DNA from: Candidatus Methylomirabilota bacterium
Lineage (GTDB): Bacteria > Methylomirabilota > Methylomirabilia > Rokubacteriales > CSP1-6
Length of the DNA: 64,000 bases
Assembly (NCBI GenBank): GCA_035709005.1
Contig: DASTFB010000083.1
Span: 1-64,000, forward strand
Direction of reading: 5' to 3'
Each line of letters begins with the position of its first letter. The stretch's first letter is position 1. The notes below the pieces were generated by a model. That model saw nothing but the letters and a program-made list of their open reading frames with translations. It was not told the DNA's origin and searched no databases. A program made the translations under genes and the position numbers. This document shows positions 1 through 7,387 of the stretch, in pieces.

Positions 1-153
1 CTCGCCGCCGGCGAAGGGGCTACGCCGGCTGGTCGGGATGTGCGTGTGCTCGGGGACGAACAGCGACTCGAAGCCCCGGCTCTCCGCCTCGCGAGCCAGC
101 TCGTCGATGCGGATCGCGTACTCGGTCGAGAAGATGCAGAGGCCGATGTCCAT
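1..153 (-). CDS. LLM-class (luciferase-like, probably F420-dependent) oxidoreductase, 3' end outside window
   Basis: Only the first 51 codons are present; the gene runs off the left edge. The N-terminus MDIGLCIF, then the strand and helix ending in a SRGFESLFVPEHTHIP stretch, is the typical first beta-alpha unit of F420-dependent LLM TIM-barrel oxidoreductases (Rv2161c-like). A good Shine-Dalgarno (GGGAGGA) lies 3-4 nt before the ATG at 153. It is the last visible gene of the minus-strand operon that begins at 3872 and follows the VOC/SnoaL-like gene by 9 nt. The substrate cannot be told. F420 use is inferred from the family, not seen. Confidence 0.75.
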   Translation of the reverse strand, partial: MDIGLCIFSTEYAIRIDELAREAESRGFESLFVPEHTHIPTSRRSPFAGGE

Positions 154-162
154 GATTCCTCC

Positions 163-936
163 CTACGTCGTCGGCGACAGCGAAAAGTGCGTGTGGGTGG
201 CGAGCCAGCGTCCGGCCCGCCGCTCGAAGAGGATCGTCAACCGCCCGGGGCGCGGAAAGGTCGACCCGTCGGGACGGGTCCCGAAGGAGTCCCAGCGGGC
301 GGCGACCCAGCCCTGGTTGCCGTGGAGGCCGCCGCGGGCGTGGTCGGCGTCGATCGTGAACTCGCGGATGTGCGGCCACACCTGCCGCCACTGCTGCTGC
401 ATGACCTGATCGATGCCCTCCACCATCTCGGCCCGGGTGCCGAAGGCCAGCATCTCGGGGGCGCACAGCGCGCGCCCTGCGATGAAGTCCTGAGCCCGGA
501 CGCAGGCCTGCAGCCGCCTGAGCCAGTCGCGGAGCGGGGCGAGGGGGTCGCCCTCGGCGACCTCGTTGGAGATCTCCACGAGGTTGCCGTCGGGGTCGCG
601 CAGGTAGATCGATTCGATGGGCCCGCGGGCGCCGGTGCGCCGCACGGGCCCCTGCTCGATCGCCACCCCGCAAGACTTGAGATGGTCGATCCACTGGGCC
701 AGCGGCTCCGCGGTGAGCAGGCACAGATCGGCCGAGCCCGGCGTGGGCCGCGCCGCCACCAGGGTGAAGCCCCCACCGGCAGGATGGATGTTGATCTTCT
801 GGTCGCCGAAGCGCAGCGCCGTGCGACCCTCGCCGAAGGCCATGACCTCCATGCCCAGCACGCGCTCGTAGAACGCCGCGGTGGCGGGGAGGTCGCGGAC
901 GGTGAGCACCAGGTGATCCAGGCGCTCGAGGTTCAC
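163..936 (-). CDS. VOC (glyoxalase/dioxygenase-fold) domain fused to a SnoaL/NTF2-like domain
   Basis: This 257-residue protein has two parts. Residues 1-125 form a VOC fold: LDHLVLTVRDL at the start with the first metal-ligand His at about position 8, and the terminal DPDGNLVEI motif carrying the usual metal Glu. Residues 135-257 look like a SnoaL/NTF2-like domain (a helical DWLRRLQACVRAQDF stretch, then strands ending in WLATHTHFSLSP). The GTG at 936 overlaps the upstream acetamidase stop as GTGA, which fixes the start. VOC proteins include ring-cleavage dioxygenases and epoxide or thiol transferases, so the reaction is open. Its place in a LigAB operon suggests processing of an aromatic or ring-cleaved intermediate. 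Confidence 0.75.
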   Translation of the reverse strand: MNLERLDHLVLTVRDLPATAAFYERVLGMEVMAFGEGRTALRFGDQKINIHPAGGGFTLVAARPTPGSADLCLLTAEPLAQWIDHLKSCGVAIEQGPVRRTGARGPIESIYLRDPDGNLVEISNEVAEGDPLAPLRDWLRRLQACVRAQDFIAGRALCAPEMLAFGTRAEMVEGIDQVMQQQWRQVWPHIREFTIDADHARGGLHGNQGWVAARWDSFGTRPDGSTFPRPGRLTILFERRAGRWLATHTHFSLSPTT

Positions 937-1865
937 AGGAGCACGCTTTCCGGCAGGAACGCCGACACGATCCAGTTGGGTGCGTCGACGATCTGGCTGA
1001 TCTTCAAATCCGCGGCCACGCTGCACAGCACGTAGGCTTCCTCCCGCGTGAGCCCCCGTTCCTCGACCAGATGCTCGATCATGTAGCGGGTGGCCTGCTG
1101 GGCCGATCGGTAGAGGTCGGGGCCGTGAGCGGTGGTGGCGTAGTGGGGGCCCACGTTGGTGCGGGCCGCGATGGGCCCGCGGGTGCGCAGGCGCGGCTCC
1201 GGCAGCTTCCGATCGGTCAGTAGATCCAGGCGCAGCGTGACCTGGGCCGCCATCTCCACCGCGTTGATACACACCTCGCCGTCGCCCTGGGCAGCGTGGC
1301 CGTCGCCCACGCTGAACAGCGCGCCGTCCACCCACACCGGCAGGTAGAGGGTCGTCCCGGCCGTGAGCTGCTTGATGTCCATGTTGCCGCCGTTCTTCCG
1401 CGGCGGCAGGGTCGTGTGGCCGCCCGGCTCGTCGAGGGCGACGCCCATGACGCCGGGGAACGGTTCGATGGGCACGGCGACACGGCTACCCAGGCGAGCC
1501 AGCAGGCCGTCGGAGAGATCCCAGATGTGCACGGAGGCCTCCAGGAATTCCTCGGGCAGCAGCCCGCGGCCGGGGATGATCTGGGTGTAGCCGAACGAGG
1601 CGGCCGGCTTCATGTCGACGATCTCGACCACCAGCACCGTGCCCGGGCGCGCCCCGCGGACGCGGACGGGACCCGTGAGGGGATGTCCGCGGAAAGGCGG
1701 CTTGGCGGCCGCATCCGCCGCCGTGGAGGTCGGGGTGAACCAGCCGTCGGCGGCGTCGCGCGTCCGGAAGACGACGGTGTCGCCGGGGTCGATCTCGAGC
1801 CGCGGCGGCAGCGCGTGGTTCCATTCGTAGTGGACCAGGCTGGCGTCCAGCTCGTGCGTGGCCAT
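933..1865 (-). CDS. acetamidase/formamidase family hydrolase
   Basis: The 310-residue product matches the FmdA/AmdA beta-sandwich amidase family over its full length. Signs are the DPGDTVVFRTRDA segment, GPVRVRGARPGTVLVVEI, the GRGLLPEEF stretch, the Gly-rich PRKNGGNMDIKQL motif and GDGHAAQGDGEV, all characteristic of the family. Members hydrolyse short aliphatic amides to acid and ammonia. It starts at ATG 1865, 2 nt after the DoxX stop, so it is co-transcribed with the dioxygenase genes. An amide-type substrate released by ring cleavage is possible but is only inferred. Confidence 0.88.
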   Translation of the reverse strand: MATHELDASLVHYEWNHALPPRLEIDPGDTVVFRTRDAADGWFTPTSTAADAAAKPPFRGHPLTGPVRVRGARPGTVLVVEIVDMKPAASFGYTQIIPGRGLLPEEFLEASVHIWDLSDGLLARLGSRVAVPIEPFPGVMGVALDEPGGHTTLPPRKNGGNMDIKQLTAGTTLYLPVWVDGALFSVGDGHAAQGDGEVCINAVEMAAQVTLRLDLLTDRKLPEPRLRTRGPIAARTNVGPHYATTAHGPDLYRSAQQATRYMIEHLVEERGLTREEAYVLCSVAADLKISQIVDAPNWIVSAFLPESVLL

Positions 1866-1867
1866 GG

Positions 1868-2320
1868 TCAGGGCACCGGCAAGCGGCGGTGGCGGCGGGC
1901 TACGTCGACGGACGGGGCGCCGGGCCCAGCCAGGACGATCGTCAGCGTGGCGGTCAGGACCAGCAGGGAGAACTCGTAGCCGGCGAGGGTGGGGCGCCCC
2001 TCCGGGCCCTCGACCACCTTCATGAAGAAACCCTGCGGCGCGTGCAACAAGAAGACCGCGGCGGCCATGATGGGGACCTGGGCCAAGGCGGCGACAAGGG
2101 TCCAGAGGCCGAGGACGAGCAGCAGCCCGCCGAGGGCGTGCGCGACGATCAGGTACCAGGCCAGCGGCGTGCTCAGCGCCGGCGGGTTGCCGAGCCGCAC
2201 GATGTAGTCGGCCATTCGGGCCGGCCCGAGGACCGCGAAGGCGAAATAGCCGTGCATGATGAAGATCACGCCCAGGACGACGCGCAGGAGGGCCAGGCCC
2301 CAGGCGGGCGCCGTGTACAT
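1868..2320 (-). CDS. DoxX family membrane protein
   Basis: A 150-residue integral membrane protein with four predicted hydrophobic segments: about 7-28 (LALLRVVLGVIFIMHGYFAF), 50-75, 80-98 and 115-133. The first segment followed by a His-Gly pair and the overall length are typical of the DoxX/DoxD-like family. Such proteins often accompany oxidoreductase operons; a role in quinone or thiol redox balance is suggested for some. It lies 1 nt after the LigB-like gene and 2 nt before the acetamidase gene. The C-terminus is basic (RRHRRLPVP). No specific function can be assigned. Confidence 0.8.
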   Translation of the reverse strand: MYTAPAWGLALLRVVLGVIFIMHGYFAFAVLGPARMADYIVRLGNPPALSTPLAWYLIVAHALGGLLLVLGLWTLVAALAQVPIMAAAVFLLHAPQGFFMKVVEGPEGRPTLAGYEFSLLVLTATLTIVLAGPGAPSVDVARRHRRLPVP

Positions 2321-2321
2321 G

Positions 2322-3161
2322 TCAGGCCAGCTCGTCCCACACGACCATGCCGGTCCCCGTGCGCCAGGCGATGGCCGGCATGTAGGCGAGCACGTCGGCC
2401 GGTCCCCGCGTGAAGGCCAGCGCCAGGATCCAGGCGTTCAACTCGGCGGTGCCTCCCGAACCCGCCTGCTCCATCCGCTCCAGCGTGCACTCCCGGAGCA
2501 GGGTCTGGTGGTCGCCCTTCTTGAGCAGATCCAGAAACCAGCGGTCGAACTCCTCGTCTACCCAGAAGTAGCGGGGCCCGCCGGGCTCGTGGCTGAGGCC
2601 GCCGGTGGCGAGGATGGCGATCCGCTCGGGTCCCGGCCAGGCCTTGAGCATGTCGCGCAAGACCAGCCCCACCTGGTAGCAGCGCTCGGGGGTGGGGATG
2701 GGCGGGACGGTGCAGTTCATGGTGATGGGCACCAGCGCCGTGCGTCCCTCGGGATTCAGGTAGTGCATGGGCACGGAGATGCCGTCGTCGAACTGCATCT
2801 GGCGCAGATAGGCGAAAGCCAGCCGCCGACGGGCGCCCTCGTTCACGACGTAGCGCGCCAGCGCCGGATGCCCGGGGATGCGGTACCGGCCGAGGGCCAG
2901 CCACTCGTCGTACCATTCCGCCGGCCCCACGTGTTCGGGGCCGATGCCCACCGTGAACTCCGGGATGTTGTTGATGGGCCAGTTCAGCAGGTGATCGTTG
3001 GAGAAGGCCAGGACGACGTCGGGGCGGGCCGCCTCGAGCCGCCGGCGCAGCTCGCCGAGCGCGCGGCGGGCCTCCTGCTGCTGCTCGAGGGGCGCGCGGT
3101 CGAACCAGCCGGTCAGGCCCGGGGAATGCGTCATGGCCAGCGCCGCCACGATGCTGGCCAT
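2322..3161 (-). CDS. class III extradiol dioxygenase, LigB-type catalytic subunit
   Basis: A 279-residue LigB-superfamily protein. Visible active-site pieces are His12 in AMTHSPG, the SNDHLLNW motif (second metal His) and GGLSHEPGG (the His used as acid/base in the family). These non-haem Fe(II) enzymes open catechol-type rings outside the diol. ATG 3161 overlaps the LigA-like stop as TGATG, which fixes the start against a longer open frame upstream. The LigA-type subunit directly before it supports a two-subunit protocatechuate 4,5-dioxygenase-like enzyme, although the natural ring substrate is unknown. Confidence 0.88.
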   Translation of the reverse strand: MASIVAALAMTHSPGLTGWFDRAPLEQQQEARRALGELRRRLEAARPDVVLAFSNDHLLNWPINNIPEFTVGIGPEHVGPAEWYDEWLALGRYRIPGHPALARYVVNEGARRRLAFAYLRQMQFDDGISVPMHYLNPEGRTALVPITMNCTVPPIPTPERCYQVGLVLRDMLKAWPGPERIAILATGGLSHEPGGPRYFWVDEEFDRWFLDLLKKGDHQTLLRECTLERMEQAGSGGTAELNAWILALAFTRGPADVLAYMPAIAWRTGTGMVVWDELA

Positions 3162-3511
3162 CAGTTCCTCGCTCGCCGCTGCAGCCGCTCGGCCTCGGCG
3201 AAGGCCCGCGCCGTCTCCTCGGGGAAGGCTCGACGGTAGGCCTCCAGGGCGGGGTGGCTGTTCGCGTTCGCGGAGGCCCCGAAGAACAGGCGCATGATCT
3301 GGGGGATGTAGTACTGGTGCACCCCCAGCTCGTTCAGGCGCCGCACGTCCCGCGCCTGGAGCGCTTCGGACTCCTCGCGACCGAGCCCGAACTCGCGGCA
3401 GAGGCCGTCGAGGTCCGTCTGCCACCGCTCGCGGAGCCGCGCGTCTTTGCGCACGTAGAACATCATCTCGTTCAGCGGCAGGGTCTTGTCGCAGCGCTCG
3501 ACGTTACCCAC
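3161..3511 (-). CDS. LigA-type small subunit of extradiol dioxygenase
   Basis: A 116-residue, all-helical protein resembling the alpha subunit of protocatechuate 4,5-dioxygenase: a helix-rich N-terminus (LREFGLG-like REFGLGREESEAL) and the closing motif NELGVHQYYIPQIMRLF. In characterised enzymes LigA caps the LigB active site. The open frame starts at a GTG (3511) that overlaps the cupin stop by 8 nt; ATGs about 15 codons later are possible alternative starts. It is immediately followed by the LigB-type gene, so the pair probably forms one enzyme. Confidence 0.8.
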   Translation of the reverse strand: MGNVERCDKTLPLNEMMFYVRKDARLRERWQTDLDGLCREFGLGREESEALQARDVRRLNELGVHQYYIPQIMRLFFGASANANSHPALEAYRRAFPEETARAFAEAERLQRRARN

Positions 3512-3872
3512 GCTTCAGGACCCGGGGATTGACCTTGACGAACATGATGACGCACCGCTCGGTGCCCAGATTACGGACGTCGTGGGGCACGTTGGCGGGA
3601 AATCTGATGATCGAGCCGGCCGGCACGACGTAGTCCTCGCCGCCCACGCTCATGGTGGCTCGGCCCTCCAGCACGAAGATCGCCTCCTCCTCGCCGGGAT
3701 GGTGGTGCATCACGGTGGACTGCCCGGGCTCGTAGCACGCGATCTCGGACCACAGCTGATCGGTCTTGAACAGCATCTTGCGGACGCGCTTGTCGGAGGC
3801 GAACTCCTTGAGGGCGTGGAGATCGAAGACCTGCGCGACGCGCTGGCTGGTCGCTACGGCGGCCTCGTTCAT
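3504..3872 (-). CDS. small cupin-domain protein
   Basis: A 122-residue single-domain cupin. Motif 1 is VMHHHPGEEEAIFVLEG, with two or three His and the metal Glu; motif 2 is FPANVPHDVRN with the last metal His. A mononuclear metal site is therefore intact. It is the first gene of the minus-strand operon. ATG 3872 is preceded by GGAGG, and a TACACT box lies on the minus strand at 3893-3898. Small cupins in such operons can be isomerases, decarboxylases or quercetinase-like dioxygenases, and the reaction cannot be told from sequence. Confidence 0.82.
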   Translation of the reverse strand: MNEAAVATSQRVAQVFDLHALKEFASDKRVRKMLFKTDQLWSEIACYEPGQSTVMHHHPGEEEAIFVLEGRATMSVGGEDYVVPAGSIIRFPANVPHDVRNLGTERCVIMFVKVNPRVLKRG

Positions 3873-3944
3873 GGCGCCTCCTCGGGGCGCCTAGTGTACC
3901 TCACGGCGGTGCGGGAGGATGGTCCTCTTGACTTCGTCGCCATT

Positions 3945-3955
3945 TGGTCTGACAG
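3945..3955. promoter_or_regulatory. possible operator for the GntR/FCD regulator
   Basis: The sequence TGGTCTGACAG matches the FadR-subfamily operator pattern TNGTNNNACNA at all but the last base. It lies in the divergent region between the cupin operon and the GntR gene, 13 nt before the regulator's ATG. A TTGACT -35-like element lies just upstream at 3928-3933. One short near-match is weak evidence. Confidence 0.25.
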
Positions 3956-3967
3956 TGACCGCGCAGC

Positions 3968-4627
3968 ATGTTCACCTCGGTCCGGGCGCCCCGCGTCTAC
4001 GAGCACATCGTCGAGCAGGTCGAGCGGGCGATCTTTGCCGGGCGCCTGCGCAGCGGCGACCGGCTGCCCCCGGAGCGGGAGCTGGTCCACCAGTTCCGGG
4101 CCAGCCGGGTGGCGGTGCGCGAGGCCCTGCGCACGCTGGAGCATCGCGGCCTCATCGAGGTGCGTCACGGCTCGAGCGGCGGCCACTTCGTCCGCCACGT
4201 CGACGCCAGCCTCCTGCGCCGCGACTTCGCGACCCTGTTCCGGCTGGGCCGGGTCACGTTGCCCCAGCTCACCGAGGCCCGCCTGATGGTCGAGCCCGAG
4301 ATCGCCCGGCTGGCCGCCGAGCGCGCCACCGAGCCCGACCTGCAGCTGCTCGCCGACGCCGTCGACGGGCAGCTGGAAGCGAAGGACCGGTTCCACCGGT
4401 TGCTGGCCGCGGCGGCTCGTAACCCGGTGCACGCCGTGCTGGTGGACGCGCTCACTGACCTGGGGCCGCGCCCGTGCCCCGAGGACGACGAGGCCGTGTC
4501 GGTCGCCCACAAGACCATTTTCGCGGCCGTGGCCGCCCGCGACCCCGAGCGGGCCCGGGCCGCGATGGCTGCCCACGTCGTCGACGTCCAGCGCCGCCTC
4601 GGGCGCACGCGATCGGAAGCGTCCTAG
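3968..4627 (+). CDS. GntR family (FadR/FCD) transcriptional regulator
   Basis: A 219-residue regulator. The winged helix covers about residues 8-75 (VYEHIVEQVERAIFAGRLR, then GDRLPPERELV and SRVAVREALRTLEHRGLI), which is the GntR signature. The C-terminal helical domain (about 90-205) contains the FCD pattern: LTEARLMVEPEIARLAAERA, FHRLLAAAARNPV, and a final HKTIFAAVAARDPERARAAMAAHV, which carries a His of the usual metal/ligand pocket. Such proteins usually repress neighbouring catabolic operons until a carboxylate ligand binds. It is transcribed divergently from the LigAB operon, 95 nt away, so that operon is the likely target. Confidence 0.88.
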   Translation: MFTSVRAPRVYEHIVEQVERAIFAGRLRSGDRLPPERELVHQFRASRVAVREALRTLEHRGLIEVRHGSSGGHFVRHVDASLLRRDFATLFRLGRVTLPQLTEARLMVEPEIARLAAERATEPDLQLLADAVDGQLEAKDRFHRLLAAAARNPVHAVLVDALTDLGPRPCPEDDEAVSVAHKTIFAAVAARDPERARAAMAAHVVDVQRRLGRTRSEAS

Positions 4628-4638
4628 CCAGGCACGTC

Positions 4639-5063
4639 CTGCCGGTCGCCGCCGCGCTCGCTGCCGTCGTCGTGGCGGCGTGGCCACTCCCCGCCGGCGC
4701 CCACGCCACCGGGGCCGGCGTCATCCTGCTCCTGCCGACCCACCTGTACATTGCGGGCGGGGCGATCACGGTGGCCGTCTCGTTCGCCCTGACGATGCGC
4801 ACCTCGCCGCGGTTCGTGGCGCGGGCGCTGTCGCTGCGGTTGGCCCTGCCCGTTCCCATCCCGGTGCGCCGTCATCTCGAGACGGCGGCGAGCCTCCTGG
4901 GGCTGGCCGTGACCGGCGTGCTCGTCGTCGCCGGCGTGGTGGGCAGCCGCGACCCGCTGGCGAATCCGCTGCCGCTCTTCGTGGCCAGCTCCCGCTCCTC
5001 GTCCTCATGATCGGCTATACGATGCTCGGTCTCTGGCTGCTGTCGACGCCCACCGCGAGTTGA
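4639..5063 (+). pseudogene. frameshifted and truncated remnant of a polytopic membrane protein (fenitrothion-hydrolase-like)
   Basis: In one frame the sequence encodes a signal-like segment (AALAAVVVAAWPLPAGAHA), a membrane segment (LYIAGGAITVAVSFAL) and the stretch GSRDPLANPLPLF, which recall membrane proteins annotated as fenitrothion hydrolase. Around 4980-5010 that frame ends in a TGA after a Ser-rich tail. Another plus-strand frame continues with a hydrophobic segment (LVLMIGYTMLGLWLLSTP) and stops at 5061-5063. No ATG or GTG start in frame precedes the first half. The family is normally about three times longer, so this looks like a decayed gene; it could also reflect an assembly error. 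The region fills the gap between the regulator and the ABC transporter. Confidence 0.5.
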
Positions 5064-5126
5064 GTCGATGACGCCGCCGTGTTAATAGACGATCGCGTCT
5101 GATCCACGTCCACCAGGAGGTCGGCC

Positions 5127-6410
5127 ATGGCGAGCAGGTCGCGACGGAATTTTCTGAAGGCCGCGGGCGCGCTCGCGGTCGCGACCTCCTTGCCCGCTCC
5201 ATGGACCCCCCGAGCCGTGGCCCAGGGCGGGTCGGCGCCCCTCCGCCTGGGCTTCCAGGTGCACCGCACGGGCATCGGCGCCGTCTACGGCCGGTGGTAC
5301 GAGCGGACGACCACGGCGGCGGTGAAGCTCATCAACGAGAAGGGGGGCATCGCCGGCCGGCCCATCGAGATCGTGGCCGAGGACGACGGCACCGATCCCA
5401 AGCGGGGCGCCGAGGTGGTCGAGAAGCTGGCCGTGCAGCACAAGGTCGATCTCATCTTCGGGACGCTGTTCTCGCACGTCGTCATCGCCTCGGCCCCGCG
5501 GGCCGGCGAGCTCAAGATCCCGTATCTCGTCGTCAGTGAGGGCTACCACGTGGCTTCCGGCCGGCTGAACCGCTACGTCTTTCAGCCCGGCATCACCGAC
5601 GTGCGGTCGCAGGTCACCGCGGTGGCGCCCTGGATCCTCAAGAACCTCGGCAAGAAGGTCACATTGATCTTTCCCGACTATGCGTTCGGCCACGATCACC
5701 GCGACTTCTTCAGCCGAATGGCCGCGGCTCAGGGCGGGACCGTCCGCGCGCTCGTGCCGATTCCGCCCACCGAGACCTCCTTCACGAAGTATTTCCCGCG
5801 CGTGCCCGCCGACACCGACGTCGTCTACCACGTCATGGTGGGCCCCGGCGTCCTGACCTTCGTCAAGGAGATGGGCGAGCATTTCGGCCGGCGGCGGCCG
5901 CAACTCTTCGGGTTCGTCGATTCGCTGGAGGGCGTCGACCTGGCCAGCCCCGGACTCGAGTTCCTCGAAGGCACCTACTTCTGGGAGGCCTTCCCCCGCT
6001 ACGCCAGCCCGACCACCCCGGCCCACGTGCGCACGTACCGTGAGCGGGTGGGCGTCAACGACAGCGGGGCCAGCGTCGGCGATCCCAAGGACGTCTCGAC
6101 CTTCTCGCACATGTTCGGCTGCTGGGAGACGCTCTTCGTCATCAAGCGAGCCGTCGAGCAGAGCCGCTACCGGAACCCCGGGGCCGGTGACTACAAGGCC
6201 TTCGTTGAGACGCTGGAGGGCTTCTCGTCCTTCCCCGAGGGCCTGGAGCACCCGCAGGGCGCCAAGCGGTTCGTGGGCCGGCTGCACCAGGTGTTCGGCC
6301 ACCAGACGATCTCCCGGGTCGAGAAGCGGCGGCTCGGCGTGGTGCACCGTACCGCGATCGAGGACTCGATGTACCCGCCCGAGGCCGACTACACCAAGCA
6401 GCCGCTGTGA
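5127..6410 (+). CDS. ABC transporter periplasmic substrate-binding protein (LivK type)
   Basis: A 427-residue type-1 periplasmic binding protein of the branched-chain amino-acid/amide (HAAT) family. A twin-arginine signal (SRRNFLK, residues 4-10) and hydrophobic stretch precede a cleavage-like AVAQG near residue 32. The mature part starts with LRLGFQVHRTGIGAVYGRWYE and includes KLINEKGGIAGRPIEIV, a LivK hallmark. ATG 5127 has a strong Shine-Dalgarno (AGGAGGTC, from 5115). It leads the livHMGF genes, so it supplies the ligand-recognition part of that importer. Many soil homologues bind aromatic or organic acids rather than leucine; the ligand is unknown. Confidence 0.9.
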   Translation: MASRSRRNFLKAAGALAVATSLPAPWTPRAVAQGGSAPLRLGFQVHRTGIGAVYGRWYERTTTAAVKLINEKGGIAGRPIEIVAEDDGTDPKRGAEVVEKLAVQHKVDLIFGTLFSHVVIASAPRAGELKIPYLVVSEGYHVASGRLNRYVFQPGITDVRSQVTAVAPWILKNLGKKVTLIFPDYAFGHDHRDFFSRMAAAQGGTVRALVPIPPTETSFTKYFPRVPADTDVVYHVMVGPGVLTFVKEMGEHFGRRRPQLFGFVDSLEGVDLASPGLEFLEGTYFWEAFPRYASPTTPAHVRTYRERVGVNDSGASVGDPKDVSTFSHMFGCWETLFVIKRAVEQSRYRNPGAGDYKAFVETLEGFSSFPEGLEHPQGAKRFVGRLHQVFGHQTISRVEKRRLGVVHRTAIEDSMYPPEADYTKQPL

Positions 6411-6415
6411 GCAAA

Positions 6416-6504
6416 TCGGAGGGGGCGACGCACTGGCGCGCCCCGTAGGGCGCGACGGCCCCCCTCCGAGGCCTCCCCCAGGATTGCGCGGGCAAAGCCC
6501 GCGC
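6416..6504. repeat. intergenic double-hairpin repeat (copy 1, GGAGGGGGC family)
   Basis: The 110 nt between the binding-protein and livH genes hold two nested or adjacent stem-loops. TCGGAGGGGG (from 6416) pairs with CCCCCTCCGA (to 6469), enclosing a perfect 7-bp hairpin 6437-6454 (CGCGCCC, loop CGTA). A second perfect 8-bp hairpin, GCGCGGGC with loop AAA, spans 6486-6504. The same two-part arrangement recurs at 18034-18102. No T-tract follows, so it is not a typical terminator, but it could attenuate or process the mRNA between the highly expressed binding protein and the permease genes. Confidence 0.7.
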
Positions 6505-6520
6505 TGGAGCACTCGCGCTC

Positions 6521-7387
6521 ATGAGCGTCGGGCCGCACCTGCTGCTCGCGCTGCTGGAAGGCACGGTCGGCGCGCTCGTACTGGCGCTGACCGCGCTGGG
6601 CCTGTCCCTCGTCTTCGGCGTCATGCGCATCGTCAACGTCGCCCACGGCGAGTTCTTCATGCTGGGCGCCATCGTGGCCTGGTACGTGTCCACGACCACG
6701 GGGAGCTTCGCGGCCGGGCTGGTGGTCGCGCCGCTCGTCGTCGCCGCCATCGCCGTCGCCGCGGATCGGCTGGTCCTGCGGCGCGTCGGCTACGAGCCCG
6801 AGAGCACTATCGTGGCCACCATCGGCCTGCTCTACATCCTGCAGCAGCTCGTCCTCACGACCTATGGGCCCTACGCGCGTCCGGTGGAAGCCCCCGTGTA
6901 CTTCCGCATCGACTTTCCCTGGTTCGGCTACTCCGGCTACAAGGTGATCGTCGCCGTGGTGGCGGCTGGCCTCCTGGGGATCACGTGGCTCGCGCTGTCC
7001 CGGACGAGGCTGGGGTTGCGCATGCGGGCCACTCAGCAGGATCGGGAGATGGCCCAGGCCTTCGCGATTCCCGTCGCCCGGATCTACACCATCGCCTTCG
7101 GCCTGGGGGCCGCGCTCACGGCCGTGGCCGGCGCCCTCATCGTCCCCGTGCAGCAGGCGCATTACCTCATGGGGCTCGACGCCTTGCTGATGTCCTTCGT
7201 CGTCGTGATCCTGGGCGGGCTGGGCAGCCTGCGGGGGACCCTGGTGGCCGCCTTGCTGGTCGGCCTCAGCGACGGCGTCGTGTCCGTGCTGTTCTCGCCG
7301 ACGCTGGCCAAGATCGTGGCCACGCTGCTGGTCGGGCTCGTGCTGGCCGTCCGGGGGCGTGGGCTCTTCGGGGAGGAGACGGCGTGA
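6521..7387 (+). CDS. livH: branched-chain amino-acid-type ABC transporter permease LivH
   Basis: A 288-residue inner-membrane permease with about eight hydrophobic segments. Diagnostic stretches are the N-terminal GLSLVFGVMRIVNVAHGEFFMLGA, and the coupling/EAA region with AILGG-like VVILGGLGSLRGTLVAALLVGLSD. It pairs with LivM to form the channel. ATG 6521 follows the double-hairpin repeat. The stop overlaps the livM GTG as GTGA, indicating translational coupling. Confidence 0.92.
   Translation: MSVGPHLLLALLEGTVGALVLALTALGLSLVFGVMRIVNVAHGEFFMLGAIVAWYVSTTTGSFAAGLVVAPLVVAAIAVAADRLVLRRVGYEPESTIVATIGLLYILQQLVLTTYGPYARPVEAPVYFRIDFPWFGYSGYKVIVAVVAAGLLGITWLALSRTRLGLRMRATQQDREMAQAFAIPVARIYTIAFGLGAALTAVAGALIVPVQQAHYLMGLDALLMSFVVVILGGLGSLRGTLVAALLVGLSDGVVSVLFSPTLAKIVATLLVGLVLAVRGRGLFGEETA

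Noticed and set aside
4980-5010. TGA ending the first half of the membrane-protein remnant as a possible selenocysteine codon
   Set aside because: The sequence after the TGA in that frame is not membrane-protein-like; the real continuation is in another frame, so this is a frameshift.
6486-6504. Hairpins at the GGAGGGGGC repeats as intrinsic terminators
   Set aside because: None is followed by a T-run, and copy 1 sits inside an operon; they are listed as repeats instead.
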